From assembly GCA_026874595.1 (NCBI GenBank), contig CM049312.1:72884429-72948428 (forward strand): a stretch of DNA of 64,000 nucleotides, in the 5' to 3' direction. A program made the translations under genes and the position numbers. This document shows, in pieces, positions 49,879 to 61,939 of the stretch. The notes beneath the pieces were generated by a model that searched no databases, was not told the origin of the DNA, and saw only the letters and a program-made list of their open reading frames with translations. Position 1 is the first letter of the stretch; every line of letters begins with the position of its first letter. The stretch comes from Sipunculus nudus. Taxonomy: Eukaryota; Annelida; Sipuncula; Golfingiida; Sipunculidae.

Positions 49879-49909
49879 AATAAAGCTTGCTTAGGCCCAT
49901 ATAAATAAA
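49879..49909 (+). terminator. GUSB: Candidate GUSB poly(A) signals
   Basis: AATAAA occurs at 49879-49884 (117 bp past the stop) and again at 49904-49909. The second overlaps the left end of a MITE whose other copy also shows AATAAAGGTATGG, so it may be supplied by the element. The first is the simpler choice. Confidence 0.6.
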
Positions 49910-50212
49910 AGGTATGGTTCTCAGGCACTTCCCACATCAATTGTAATCCACAGCATCAAAGTTTATTTTTCAATAGGAAATTTACCAAATTTGAGCTCTA
50001 GCTGCTTGGACATTTCTTTCAAGAAGATGAAATAATACAATTTTTATCAGATTTCCTTTGTTAGTAGTGCTTTTACCTGTTTAGCAAAAAAAGTATGTTC
50101 TTATCATGCTTTCCCTATTCATATGACAATTTTATAAAAACATACAGAAAAAGAAAAAAAAAGTTGCCCGCTCAATTGATTTCTGAAAAGACGTGCCTTA
50201 GAACCAAACTTT
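49908..50212. mobile_element. AAAGGTATGG MITE copy 1 (uninterrupted)
   Basis: 305 bp, left terminus AAAGGTATGGTTCTCAGGC, right terminus GTGCCTTAGAACCAAACTTT (inverted, a few mismatches). It starts 146 bp downstream of the GUSB stop and overlaps the second AATAAA. It is the uninterrupted version of the split copy at 54426-57434. Confidence 0.78.
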
Positions 50213-52039
50213 TTTTTTTTTGCCATTGTTAGATACTGGTGAAAGCAGATTCATTTTTCACCTACATACATTGATATACCACACAGATACAGAGATGTTT
50301 CTTTCTGCTACCAACATGCAACCATATAATGTAGGAGATATAAACAAGAGAAAATTATATACAATTAAATAGGTAAAGCTTTAAAAGCTAACATAACCTG
50401 AAAAAACAATTGTAACAGATATATTTTTTATGTAAAACATAACTACATATAATTTAATATAAAGATTATGAAATCAAGTGTTGATAAAAAATTTATTCAT
50501 TTATCATCCTTGAATAAATAATACATATAATAATAATGATCAGGTATTTTATAAGAGTAAATGTTATCAAATATATTATCAGTTACTGTTAAGTTTCAAC
50601 ATTATATGAAGGGCTTATTATACCAATTATGCAATACATTGTACTTTGTACTATCCTGAAAAGGGATAAGAAAAGATAGTCTCAGATAATCATGTTTACA
50701 CTATCTTGCTATTGTTATATTTTTCTATAACTGTTAAATACTGGATAAATACTGTCTCATGTGCCTTTTTACAATTTTTCATTTAGCTTATCAGGTATAT
50801 ATAAAGAATGTTTTGTTTTCAAGTGAACTATAAAGAATGATGCATTTCCCTCCACCCCCTTCCCCCACCCATCAATTTATGACAAACAGGGCAAAATTCA
50901 GCTTCCATGACAACAGTTATATCTTCACTATTACCACACTTTAAAAATTGTATATTTTAATCATACAAAACCAATATTTACCTCTTTTAGAAAACTGGAT
51001 TATTCAAATTTGATTTTAACATTAAAACACATTGACAAACATTTATGACAATGCAATGTGTTATTGATACAAGCAGTATCCTAAATTTTCTCAATATCGG
51101 AAGCGTAGTCCAACAATTATTGAGGAAAATATGATGAAAACTGCATGTCAACTGCTTGATTGGATTGTCTCAAATTTGAAAAATAAAAATAAAATAAATC
51201 TGTTTTGTGTCCCAAAATAGTTAAAGACTTAAGTGAGATGTAGAATATTTTGTTTTGATATTTAAATGTGACTGTGTCTCTAACCAGGGAAAAAAATAAG
51301 TTTTTATTAGAGTTGGGACTGATGCTAATGATTATAATCCATGATCTTGTTTTGCCATAATCGATTACTTGTTTTTCACAATTGGTAGGCTTTATAATGA
51401 GGAAGGTATGCAATCATAAAAATCATGTGAACAAACTTTACAACAATTTGTCGGTATAATTGATTCACATCTAAGCTGAATACAACACATGCAGGCTTAT
51501 TTGATTTGAAAGCCAATATAAAGTCCCACAGATATATATGATTAGGAGCTCCATACTCCTAGATGTAAAAAAAAAGGTTCCATATTACTGATCATGAAAT
51601 TACAACTGATTCCCAGCACTTCTCAGAACCTAATAACCGATCATCAGTTGCTGATATACTGTCAGTGATGATTTTATAAAGGAAGTTAATCCCAACACTA
51701 CTTTTTTTATTTTGGGAGTATAAGAACAAACTGTCAAGATTTCCCATATGAAATTCAGTGAATATAATAAATAAATTTTCTTTATGATGATTTTATGACT
51801 CTTTATGCAATATATATATTTTTGTATAATTAAGTGTTGATGTTGCAATAAAGCAGGTGTCAATATTTGTGTGTGTTATGTTGAAATATATTAAGCTGAT
51901 GTAGCTGGCAGTGACAATAAGTTACATGAATAGAATACATGTCAGTTGTAGGTTCTTGATATTTGCATTAACTTATAACTACTGGTAAATGTCTAACTCA
52001 GGAAGTCCTAACATCTGATGAAATATCCTTTCAGACTCT
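50213..52039. other. Intergenic downstream of GUSB, nothing recognised
   Basis: Strongly AT-rich. Short frames such as 51117-51413 (-) have no support. Confidence 0.55.
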
Positions 52040-53538
52040 TAAATATCTTAAGAAATATAGCATGGATTGATCAAAAAATCAAGTTTATTGAAGATCTTGG
52101 ATAGTATTGTCATGTAACGGAAACTGGTGGCGCCACCTTTTATCCTTTTCTTGTTTTCATGCCATTTTATACCCCCATCATTGCGACTTGGCAGTACTGA
52201 GAGCACCGTGAGTAAAAAACTAATGGACAGATTTCTTTCATATACATAGGTATGGATTGTTGGATGATGCATATTTAAATTGGGGTCATTTTCTTTCTTA
52301 TTTGAGTGACCTTGACCTTGAATATTACAATATATGGTGAAAATCACACAAAATCATAAATATCGCAATAAGAGATGCATGGATATGTCCAAATATTAAA
52401 TTGACCAAAGATCCTGGATAGCTTTTGTCTTCCGCGGAAAACAAGTGGCGCCACCTTCAGTCTTTCCTTGTTTTCGCGCCTTCATATATCACAACATTGC
52501 CACCTAACAGTACTGTGAGCATTATAAGTAAAAAACTAATGGAGAGATTCATCGGGCTAAAATTATGCATGTCCTTTGATCTTGGATACCTCCATTTTGT
52601 TTTCAAGACTGGTTGTGCCATCTACAATCGTTTTTGTGTGGCGTCATCCATACATGTGCTATGGGTGAAAATTGCTTATATCTCAGGAGTGGTTCAATGT
52701 ATTATTCCAAAATGGGGCATGTCTGTCAATCATGGAGATTTTTCTCGTTAAGCTTACAGGTGGTGCCACCTATCTTTCCGTTTACATAGTATAATTTAAT
52801 GCCCTTTTCTTAGGAATGATTCACCAGTTTAGCCTTAAATTGTGCTTGTCCATAGATCTTGCATACCTCCATCTCACATTCAAGACTGGTGCGCCGTCTG
52901 TAATCGTTTCCGTGTGGCTTCCATCTGTGTATATGCTTTAGGTAAATATTGCTCATTCAATGTGTTGTTCTAAAATTTAGCATGTACATCCACCTCGGAC
53001 AGAGTTCTCATTGAGCAGACAGGTGGCGCCACCTTGTTTATAGTATAAATAAATGTCCTTTCCTCCGGAATGAATTGACGGATTGGCCTGAAATTGTGCT
53101 TTTTTCATTGATCCTGGATATTTCCATCTCATATTTTGGTGGCGCCATCTGCAATAGATTTTGTGTTGCGTCCTTACACACATTTGCTGTCGTTGAAAAT
53201 TGCTCATATCTGAGAAATCATTCAATGTGTTGGTCTGCAATTTGTCATTTTCATCCATCTTGAAGGGTGCTCTCATCAACCAGACAGGTGGCGCCACCTA
53301 CCTCACCATTTTAATAATACATATAGAGATTAATTCCCTTTTTCTCAAGAGCGATTCACCATATTGGCCCCCATATTTGGTAAAAAAATAATATTTTTTT
53401 TTTTCATGACAAGTTGATAGATGGAAGAAACCATGGTTGCTTGCGAAGTGTCACTATATGCTGCTAAGATGGGGGGGGGGGGGCTATTCTTTAATGGCGA
53501 GCTTGTGGGGGGGTTACTATGTCTAGAGATACTTTGGC
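52040..53538 (+). repeat. CCTTGACCTTGA tandem-structured repeat, copy 2
   Basis: Same order of blocks as 28370-29712, including TGACCTTGACCTTGA (52307-52321), four or more GGTGGCGCCACC-type palindromes, and the terminal GCTGCTAAGATGG plus G-run. Open frames here are unconserved. Confidence 0.75.
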
Positions 53539-54425
53539 ACCGCGGTCCCCAAGAAATGTTTAGTTTCCATCATGTTATTATTCCACAGTAAGGAGAATGT
53601 ATACTTATATAAGAACAAGAGACCCAGGGGTCTAATGTTCACTCTGTGAATTACTGCGCATGATGGTGGGTGGTTAAGAAATGAAAAATGTAAAATACCT
53701 GTCATGCATTCCGAAGTGGACACGGTGCTATTGCACAAGTTTCCAGAATGAATAAACTAAAATATTGTGACAGAAAAAGGGTGAACGGGACATAAATTAG
53801 TCAGAAGACAACATTTGAACTTCTGTTGAGACGCCATCTTGAAAATAATTCGATCTGATTTATACTCATTTCATTCCCCCTCCCTTTAAGGAATTGTTTA
53901 ATTTGATATGAAAGAATATTTAATATACTTTATGACATATCTTGGAAAAAGGACGTTATATAATGTATCGTATACAGTTAGTTTTACTTCACCAAAAAAA
54001 TAAGAGCTCATGTGGGAGCTCTTATCCCCCCCCCCCTCCCCAACGGAATCTACGTGTATTCCTTTGATTATATATATATGCAATATGCTAAACACATTTC
54101 AGTCTGTGATAAGAAATTCAAGATTTGCCGTTAATTTTTCTCTTTTTTTCACTCTTTATTTCAAAGAAGGCTACTCTTGTTCACCAGAGCATAATTTTTT
54201 GTTCAATTCCCTTTGGCAGCCTGGAATACTCAATTTGTGTACAACGTTCATAACGGTACGGATGCACCGTTCACGGTGACACCGTACACAGCGTCTCCCG
54301 AACGGTCCTTACAGGCGTACACATAAGTCTTTGTCTATACACAGAGGCTTGAATTGCTATAAGTGTAGATTTCGGTTAAACGTGTTACTTTTCTGGGCCA
54401 TTTCCTAAGGCAAAAAAAAAACAAT

Positions 54426-57358
54426 AAAGGTATGGTTCTCAGGCACTTTTTCTCAGAAATCAGTGCGGGCGGGCGGTATTTTATTTTTGACAATTTTTAG
54501 CTCAGCTGACTATAAGTCATCTGAGCTATAGTCGTGGTCCATTGTCCGTCGTCCGTCCGTCTGTCCGTCCGTCCGTCCGTCCGTCCGTCCGTCCGTCCGT
54601 CCGTAGATGTGGCACGTTTTGAAACCGTAAGACCTAGGAATCCAAAATTCGGCATAATGTTAGATGTCCCCAAGATCTCCTACCAAGCCGAAAACTGGGT
54701 CTTTGCGACTTCATTCCTTTGAGAAATTTAGGAAAAACCTCAATTTTTTATTAAAAACCTATTTTCACACTTCAGGACTGGCTTATATTGAAACCGCTCA
54801 TCTGTTTTTCCTCATATTTACCATAAATATTTCTCTATATAGTTCCTATGTACATGCCAGAAATTAGGTCTGTATTATATAATTTAAAAAAGTTATGGAC
54901 CCAAACATAATGCATTTTGTAAAAAATCAGGAAAGATATTTGATCACTTAACACAGGACATATTAAAGCTATGGACTTTTTTTCCAGTAATATAACTTTA
55001 TTTTATCAAAATTAAATTGTATACCCAAAATAAGATCAAAATCTTTAAAATTTTTTAAATATTAACAAAAATAAAAAATTGGTACCTTAAATTTTGCCCA
55101 ACTTTGACCATGGCACGTTTTTTTCCTGTAAGTACTGTGGATCTAATTTTCACAGCATGTACATATAAGGATTTAATCTGTTAAAGTCTGAAATTTGAAA
55201 ATAAAAGCTGCAAAATTAGGCTAGTTATTTAATGTGTTTGGAGGCTCTGGTTGTATTCCCTCACATTGTCATTCAGTGCAACTCTCAATGCTCCCCAGGC
55301 TATTATGTAATCCCATCACTCAGGCAAGCCCTCTCTCTTGTTGAGCTTGACCAGGCTGCCAGCATAATACAACAGGGAGCCTTTCTCTCCCCCCCCCCCC
55401 CCCACCCCCACCCCATTCTGTTGACAGATGTGTACTCTAAAAGAATGAATCTTATAATTTCACATTTTTTCAGCGATGAACAGTAACAACAGAGACCCCT
55501 CCCTGACCCACCGCTTCGATACTCAGGACTAATATACAAGACAAAGCTTATAATTTTTATGTTAAAAAAATTCTTTTTGTTGAGACTTGGACAATTTTGA
55601 TTTTTTTAAAGAAAAAAATTTTCAGGAATTTAATCCTAATATTCAAATATGGTAAAATATTAGGACCCAATGTAAGTGCTAACTGACAAGATTTAAGAAG
55701 ATATAAATACTTGGTAGCATTTCATTCATATCTCTTAAAGTAGGCGGGGCCTGGGTGTGAATAACACTGTTAAACCTAGTTTTAAAATTAGGAATATTGG
55801 TCAAACTTTTTGGGATTAATTTTTAACTCATATAGCCATATATTTAACTTTTGAAAACTTAATTACCTTCACACATTATTTGTTTATAAAATGGAACTTT
55901 TATATGACACTTACCATAGGCCCATTTTTTCCCTTGGTGCATCACTAAATGGTTTCAGGCAAAAGGTTTCATTTATTACACAGTCCATATGCTTTAGCTC
56001 ATGTCCATTATTCTATAATTTACAGAGGTTCATTTAAGCTGGGCCATTTTCTCTTAGCTTTTCAAATGGTTTGTGTAGTCACTTGCTTTGATTACAGATG
56101 CAGGGTCCCACTCCAGGTCACTGGAAGTCAGCTATGCCAGGGTTTCTGATTTGTTACAGTCACTGGGGGAGATCCCCTGCTGTGACAGGTGTACAGTTAT
56201 TCTCATATCACCATCCCAACCAAACCCCCCCCCCCCCCAACCCAACCCACCAAGTGTTATGCAGTAATTGTTATTGTTTTTACTGTATCTCCTTAATTGT
56301 AATGCTGTTTCCACTCCAATATGCAAAGACTTTCCTTGAAAAAATAATTCAAGGTGTAATCCAGAAGATGCAATGTTGTGTAATGTAGCATTTTGAAAGA
56401 AATCAATTTTCTTTTAAATGATTTTAACAAATATAATTGAACCCATCAGTATGCTTAAATTATTATAAAATATGAAGCACATTATGGATAAATAAAGACA
56501 CAATTAAAAATTGTGAAATCTAAATCAAGTATTATTTTTAGATATTTATTGTTTTGCAGATTTAAAAGATATAAATTTGTGGTGAAAAATTAATAAACAT
56601 TTGTATGCATGATGTGGTGTTATCTGACAAGATTAAGATTTATGATGATGCAATTGAGAATTATGAATCAACTTTTATATTCAGATATATATGTTAAATT
56701 GGAAATGTATAGAAATATAAACTTAAACTAGAAAATAATTGATGTGATAAAAAGATGAGGATTTAATACAAACATTTGTTCATTATTTTCAGCAGAATTT
56801 GAGATCAGGCTTTGTTTGCCCTGTTTTATGTTGTTAATTAGCTATATTTCAACTGTATACATTTCATAAAAAAATACTTATATATTTAATAATATATATT
56901 ATTCCAAAAAATAGATTCAATTGAACAAATGTGTAAACTACTAAAATGTCAACAGTTAATAGAAAAACCAACTAATGATCATGGTAATAGTACAGATCAT
57001 TTGTTCACAAACTGCTCACATGCTTTAGTTTCAACATTAGGAAACACATGGTCAGGTCACAGAATATTTTTTGCAACAATTTCTTGCTCATCAATACAAA
57101 CCAATCATATAAACCAACCATAGCCTTTATTACCTCTTCCTCTTACACTTTATCTCCATTTGATATTATTTTAGATTTTTACCTTCAAAGTTAACGTCAG
57201 CTGAGCACAGTGACCCATAGGTCCCTTGTTTGTATGTTTCGATAAAAATGTCACATGATCAGGAAAAAGCATGAAAATAGCATTTTTTTTGTTAAACAGG
57301 TGAAAGCTATACATAAATTGTATTAATTATCTTCTTGAAAGATAAAAATCAAAATAAT

Positions 57359-57390
<32 letters not shown>

Positions 57391-57434
57391 GGGGTTTAAA
57401 ATTGACGCGGGCGGTGCCTGAGAACCATACCTTT
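54426..57434. mobile_element. AAAGGTATGG MITE copy 2, split by an inserted element
   Basis: Termini 54426-54446 and 57414-57434 are perfect 21-bp inverted repeats beginning AAAGGTATGGTTCTCAGG. Left body 54426-54497 and right body 57231-57434 align in inverse orientation to the uninterrupted copy at 49908-50212. About 2.7 kb of other repeat separates them. Confidence 0.8.
54498..57230 (+). mobile_element. Hairpin-ended GTCC-rich element, apparently complete, nested
   Basis: Left end TAGCTCAGCTGAC..GTCATCTGAGCTA forms a hairpin, followed by GTCC tandem repeats (54547-54604) and a body shared at high identity with 40336-41090. Right end CAGCTGAGCACAGTGACCCATAGGTCCC is shared with 42912-42950 and 60502-60537. 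Insertion limits are supported by the uninterrupted MITE copy at 49908. No protein frame; class not certain (Helitron-like or other). Confidence 0.65.
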
Positions 57435-57465
57435 GATTTTTCTTTTTTGCCTTGTAATTATAATT

Positions 57466-57590
57466 TATCTGACATTTTCTTCGCGTTTTTCGCACTATAT
57501 GGTCCATCTTTTTATTATTTACTCATATATTAGGTAAATTATAAAGAGATGGACTGTATAGTTTGAAATACACAAGGAAAATGTTAGATA
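57466..57590. mobile_element. 125-bp foldback MITE inside the outer arm
   Basis: Arms of about 48 bp (57466-57513 and 57543-57590) beginning TATCTGACATTTTC pair at about 77% with a short loop. It interrupts the right arm of the outer element, because the left arm lacks this segment. Confidence 0.65.
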
Positions 57591-57984
57591 AGTAATAGTT
57601 ATAAGGAAATGACATAGAAAAGTAACACGTTTAACCGAAATCTACACTAATAGCAATTCAAGCGCCTGTGGTCTATATCTTTCCATATCAGTTTTGTAAA
57701 AAAATTTTTTACAATATATTTTACACAAGCTTGAAATGAAATGAATTGAAGAAAATGCCTGTGTTCTTTCGTGATGTTCAGGATTTCATCCACCCTTCAA
57801 AATCTAAAGCAAGTTTGCATTTAGTCAAAGTCCGAGTCCAATACAAATATCCTTATAAAGCAGTCTTTATTATAAGTGACATATTTTTTTTTTCTAATTG
57901 GACTCGAGTCCTTATTCCGAGTCCGATTACAAGTCCGAGTCCAGGACCCTCCATTCCAAGGCCGGACTCGAGCTGTACATCATA

Positions 57985-58030
57985 TAGCTGGTCCCCATAA
58001 CTGGTTGATACCATCGAGGAACCCCCGACT
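57985..58030 (-). mobile_element. SINE family A, small fragment next to AT tract
   Basis: GGTCCCCATAACTGGTTGA and GAGGAACCCCCGA resemble 59305-59340 of a full copy. The fragment runs straight into the AT tract at 58031. Confidence 0.4.
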
Positions 58031-58031
58031 T

Positions 58032-58099
<68 letters not shown>
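58031..58099. repeat. AT microsatellite
   Basis: About 68 bp of AT with one GT interruption, starting at a SINE fragment. Confidence 0.95.
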
Positions 58100-58100
<1 letters not shown>

Positions 58101-58684
58101 TATATGCGGCCTTTAACTGCTTCCAAGTATTTACAGTATTTGAACTTGTTTCCTCTGGGTCTTGATGGATTAGTGCTTGATAATCTTGAGGTTTGAACTT
58201 TGACCTGTGGCGGTTGAATATCTGATATTCAATTATGCAGTACGTTAAGTACTTCGCATGAAAACGTCAATTGAATTTGTTCGGAGCAGGGCTCATACAT
58301 ATGTACATTTAGATATATTGTTGGAGTTTCACCAAGGTGTGAACATTATTTGTGGCTCTCAGTGAATACAATTACCCTAAAACCGGGTAATTCGGACCAT
58401 GGACACCAATGTCTGCAAACAATAGGTCATATATGTCAACCACTGATAAATCATGTATGTCAAGAATGCTGAATAATTTATGATGATTTAATTAACATAA
58501 ATAATTTGTAAAATATATACGCTGTGTAGATATTATATGGTGAGATCGAAACATTTAAGCGAAACCTGTCAGCCTTCCCAGCCCTCGAAACAATGGGAAG
58601 GTTAAAATCACGAAAAATAAGATGGATAATGTGAAGCCAATTACAATATTGTTTTAAGTAAACCCTTGGATAAGAAGTTTGAGG

Positions 58685-58886
58685 TGTCTACCTGCAGATG
58701 CGTCAGACACCGGGCTTGGATGACAGCAGGATATAAATAAATGACAAGAAGCGAGTGCTATAGCGCCCTGTCAGGTATTCCCAAACTGAAAAGGAACTCT
58801 GCAGATTTAAAAACTTTGTTTAGGAATTAGATAAGTCAGCATTAATAAATGGAGGCGGTTACATCCACAAAATTAATAAAAAAGTG
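58685..58886 (+). mobile_element. SINE family A, 3' half
   Basis: ACCGGGCTTGGATGACAGCA, GCGCCCTGTCAGGTATTCC, GGAACTCTGCAGAT and AATGGAGGCGGTTACATCC match the second half of 18141-18545. 5'-truncated, as usual for reverse-transcribed copies. Confidence 0.65.
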
Positions 58887-59108
58887 TGATGGGTCCTGCC
58901 TCACTCTGGCCCATCATACCCTTAAAGGATAAAAAAAAACTTTTAGGGAAAGACTGTTGCTTAAGTGGGGATGTTATTTAGACTATTGACTTTAAAATAT
59001 AATAAATATTATATACCTTACATTATATCTCCATGTCTAGATAAAATTTCTCGGCTGTTTAACAAATTTCCCTGCAACACAAATATGTACCCGAGACAGA
59101 TGAGTGTT

Positions 59109-59148
59109 TTTTAAGGTAATCGCCTCTATTTTGTAATGCTAATTTTAC

Positions 59149-59202
<54 letters not shown>

Positions 59203-59505
59203 CATCTGAAGAATTCTATAACGGTGTCGGACTTCGTGGCAGGGCAGTATCACACGCTTCTTGTAATCTTAACCAGGCCCGGTGGACCCTTGATGCATTA
59301 TCGTCCCCATAGTTAGTTCATGCTACCCAGGAACCCCCGAAAGGCGCACTCTTGTGTGCGTGAAACATTAAGCCTGCAGAGCGTTCACCCCAGGGTGGGG
59401 GCGCCGTGAAAAATCTTCCCGCCTGCTTGGGCTGAGATTCGAACTCACAATCCCTAAACTTTGAGTCCTGTGTTCTACACCTCTTAGCCATAGAAGCCGG
59501 TGAGA
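59109..59505 (-). mobile_element. SINE family A, with AT microsatellite grown in its tail
   Basis: The - strand reads head GCTTCTATGGCTAAGAGGTG..., B-box GAGTTCGAATCTC, core GCTCTGCAGGCTTAATG, then AGATGTACATACAT leading into a 45-bp AT tract (59149-59195) and the tail. The tract sits exactly where other copies have ACATATA. Confidence 0.78.
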
Positions 59506-59639
59506 CAGATGCTTTCAGCCTTGTGCAAAGTGGGCCTCTATCTTGAAGCCGGTTATTACTACTCTGGCATCACTGTTCCATAAACTTACTTTCTGCAATT
59601 TTTTTGGCGAAAAACCGGGAATTTAAGTTGTAGAACACT

Positions 59640-60536
59640 TGAAATATGGACATTAGCCACATTCAAACAGATTCACTTATCCCTCTCCAGCTTATACTCA
59701 CTTATTTAAAAAGATTTTGGCTGCATTTTAAGCCAAGCTTTTCATCCCAAACTTTCCATCTTGCACATTTAGCTGAATTAATGGTCACAAGGTCAAAGGT
59801 CAAGGTCACAGGGGCTATCTGTTCACAAATTAGTTTCCAGATGATAACTCCAGTTTAGTCTGACATATTGGTTTTAAATTTAGCTTATATATTGCTCACC
59901 ACGTAAGTAAGAACCCTCAAGATTTTAGGGCCCAAATGTCAATGATCAAGGTCATAGGACCCATTTCTTTAAATGGAATGATTATGCATTTCAAGCCAAA
60001 CTTTTCATCACAAACCTACCATCTTCAAGATATTACTCACATGCTAATAGGGGAAGATTCTTTTCGATTTGGGGTCATGGGGTCAAAGGTTAAGGTCACA
60101 GGGCCCATCCATTCACAAACTAGTTTTATTTGATAATTCTGCTTTGGCTAGACAGTTTGGCTTCAAACTTGATTTATTAATGACTCAACACTTATGTAAA
60201 AAACATTTTTCAGGTTCCAGAGGTGAAAGGCGAGGGTCACAGGAGCCATAACTTTAAAATTATTGTGGATGCAATGTAAATTTTTCATCCCAAACTTTCC
60301 ATCTTTCACACATGGCTTACTTGCCAAAAGTGGAAGAAATATGTAGATTTTGAGTTACCTGGTCAAAGGTAAAGGTCACTGGACACACATTTTTCAGAAG
60401 ATTGTTACAATAATAAATACTGCAAGTTCAAGGATTGGTCACAAGGTCATTGGTTAAGGTCATTCATAACAATTTCTTTAAAATATCCTTAAAGATAAAT
60501 ACAGCTGAGCGTCGAGACCCATGGGTCCCTAATTGT
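59640..60536 (+). repeat. GGTCAAAGGTCAAGGTCA tandem-structured repeat
   Basis: About five loosely tandem segments of 130-200 bp, each with TTTTCATCCCAAACTTTCC-like and GGTCAAAGGT.AAGGTCAC blocks (59790, 60080, 60213, 60361, 60444). It ends with CAGCTGAGCGTCGAGACCC, the right-end module also seen at 42912 and 57198. Confidence 0.7.
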
Positions 60537-60808
60537 ATCTTGGTGTCACCCAGGCCTATGTCTACCGCACCTGTTGGACTTGGGTGTATAATCACCCCCA
60601 TTGCTGGATTATAACACCAAGGGGACCCCAAAAGGCGCACTCGTTTGTGCGTGATACACGGCTGTTGGGCACAGCCTTCCCATTAGGCCTGCAGAGCGCT
60701 CACCCTAAGTCGGGGCCGACTGTTACAATCTTACCGCCTCGGCTGAGATTTGAACTCACGACCTCCCGGCTTTGAGTCCTGTGCTCTACCCCTGAGCCAC
60801 AGAAGCCA
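60537..60808 (-). mobile_element. SINE family A, 3'-truncated copy
   Basis: The - strand has the best-preserved head: GGCTTCTGTGGCTCAGGGG, TAGAGCACAGGACTCAAAGC, and B-box GTTCAAATC. It stops before the tail, abutting the right end of another repeat at 60537. Confidence 0.78.
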
Positions 60809-61169
60809 ATGTTATCCGAGAGTTCGTGAGGTACAGCAACATATAGCAGTACATGTCCGTGATTGCATCTTATTTCTCTTCATTTAGATATAACCCTAAT
60901 TATGATAAATGCAGCATATTATTAAATTACTAAATACAGTAAAAACTGTTGGAAAAATTCTTCAATACAAACAGTTGGAAAAATATACAATACAAACAGA
61001 TTAATTAATTTACTAAATATTACATTACATAAACCCAAACATTTAATCGTCAGATGAGTTGTCAGACGAGTTGAAGGGTCAGGACATGCCACACAGCCAG
61101 ACCCTAAACTACACCGAGGTCCTGACCGAAGGGTTTGTTTTTATCAAATATTAGATCACCAAACCAGAG
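60809..61169. other. Intergenic, nothing recognised
   Basis: No frame or repeat match between the SINE and the GGACTCG-type repeat. Confidence 0.55.
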
Positions 61170-61640
61170 ATTCCGGACTCGAGTCCATTTTTAGGGACTC
61201 GCACTGGGACTCGAGGGTCCTGGTCTGGGACTCGTGAATTCAGTCCGAGTCCATCTCGAGTCCAGGTGATTAAACTGTGTCACATACTGTAAGACGTTGA
61301 TGCATGTGCGAAATACAGAACACTAAAAAAACAATATAATCCAAGCTTAAGCTGTGCATCGGGAGCGAAATGTAATTAAACATTTAAGTAAACAGCATGT
61401 ATGCAAACTTATCTAAAAACACATGATAGTCTCAATTTTTCATTATACATTTCTTTCAATAAGAAGATTTATATTGCACTCGGACTCGGATTTTGACTCG
61501 GGTTCTGAATGACTCGGACTTGGAGAAGGTGGACTTGGACTCGAACTCAAGAATCCTGACTTGGACTCGGACTTGAATAGCCTGGACCCAGACTTGCACT
61601 CGGACTCGGATAGTGTGGTCCCGACTACAATACTGCTCAA
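61170..61640 (+). repeat. GGACTCG-rich repeat, uninterrupted copy
   Basis: Two clusters of degenerate GGACTCG/GGACTTGG words flank a middle with AAGCTGTGCATCGGGAGC and AAGTAAACAGCATGTATG. The same middle occurs at 28160-28260 in intron 1. A further partial copy lies at 57820-57975. Confidence 0.6.
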
Positions 61641-61939
61641 GACAATCATTCCCACTATTGGTGGAAAATGTTTCAGTAAATCACGACCACCAACGGGACT
61701 TAGAAAAAGTAGTCGTTATTTCGAGATGGTCGCTCTACCAAGGTGTTCGGCATGTGACGCTTTACCGTATACAGGCTGATAGACCTTCATTACATCTTTC
61801 TATATTCTAGAATGCAACCCGGTAAAGTAAATCCTCGTTCGATCAGGCCGTTCCGCCAGCTATATCAAGAATTATAACCGTGGTAATTAAACCAATTGAA
61901 TGACTCGCGCAAGGTCACTGTGTGCAATGCACAAAATAG

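Larger units (their letters stand above)
54340..57670. mobile_element. Outer element of a nested transposon stack
   Basis: About 70-bp inverted arms at 54340-54409 and 57602-57670 (start CACAGAGGCTTG, end CAAGCGCCTGTG) match at roughly 90%. Both sides are flanked by GTCTATA (54333-54339, 57671-57677), consistent with a target duplication. The interior holds an AAAGGTATGG MITE, a 2.7 kb hairpin-ended element and a 125-bp foldback, all listed separately. No transposase frame. Confidence 0.75.

Noticed and set aside
52425-53297. Cluster of 60-108 codon frames on both strands
   Set aside because: They lie in the CCTTGACCTTGA repeat and are not kept between its two copies.
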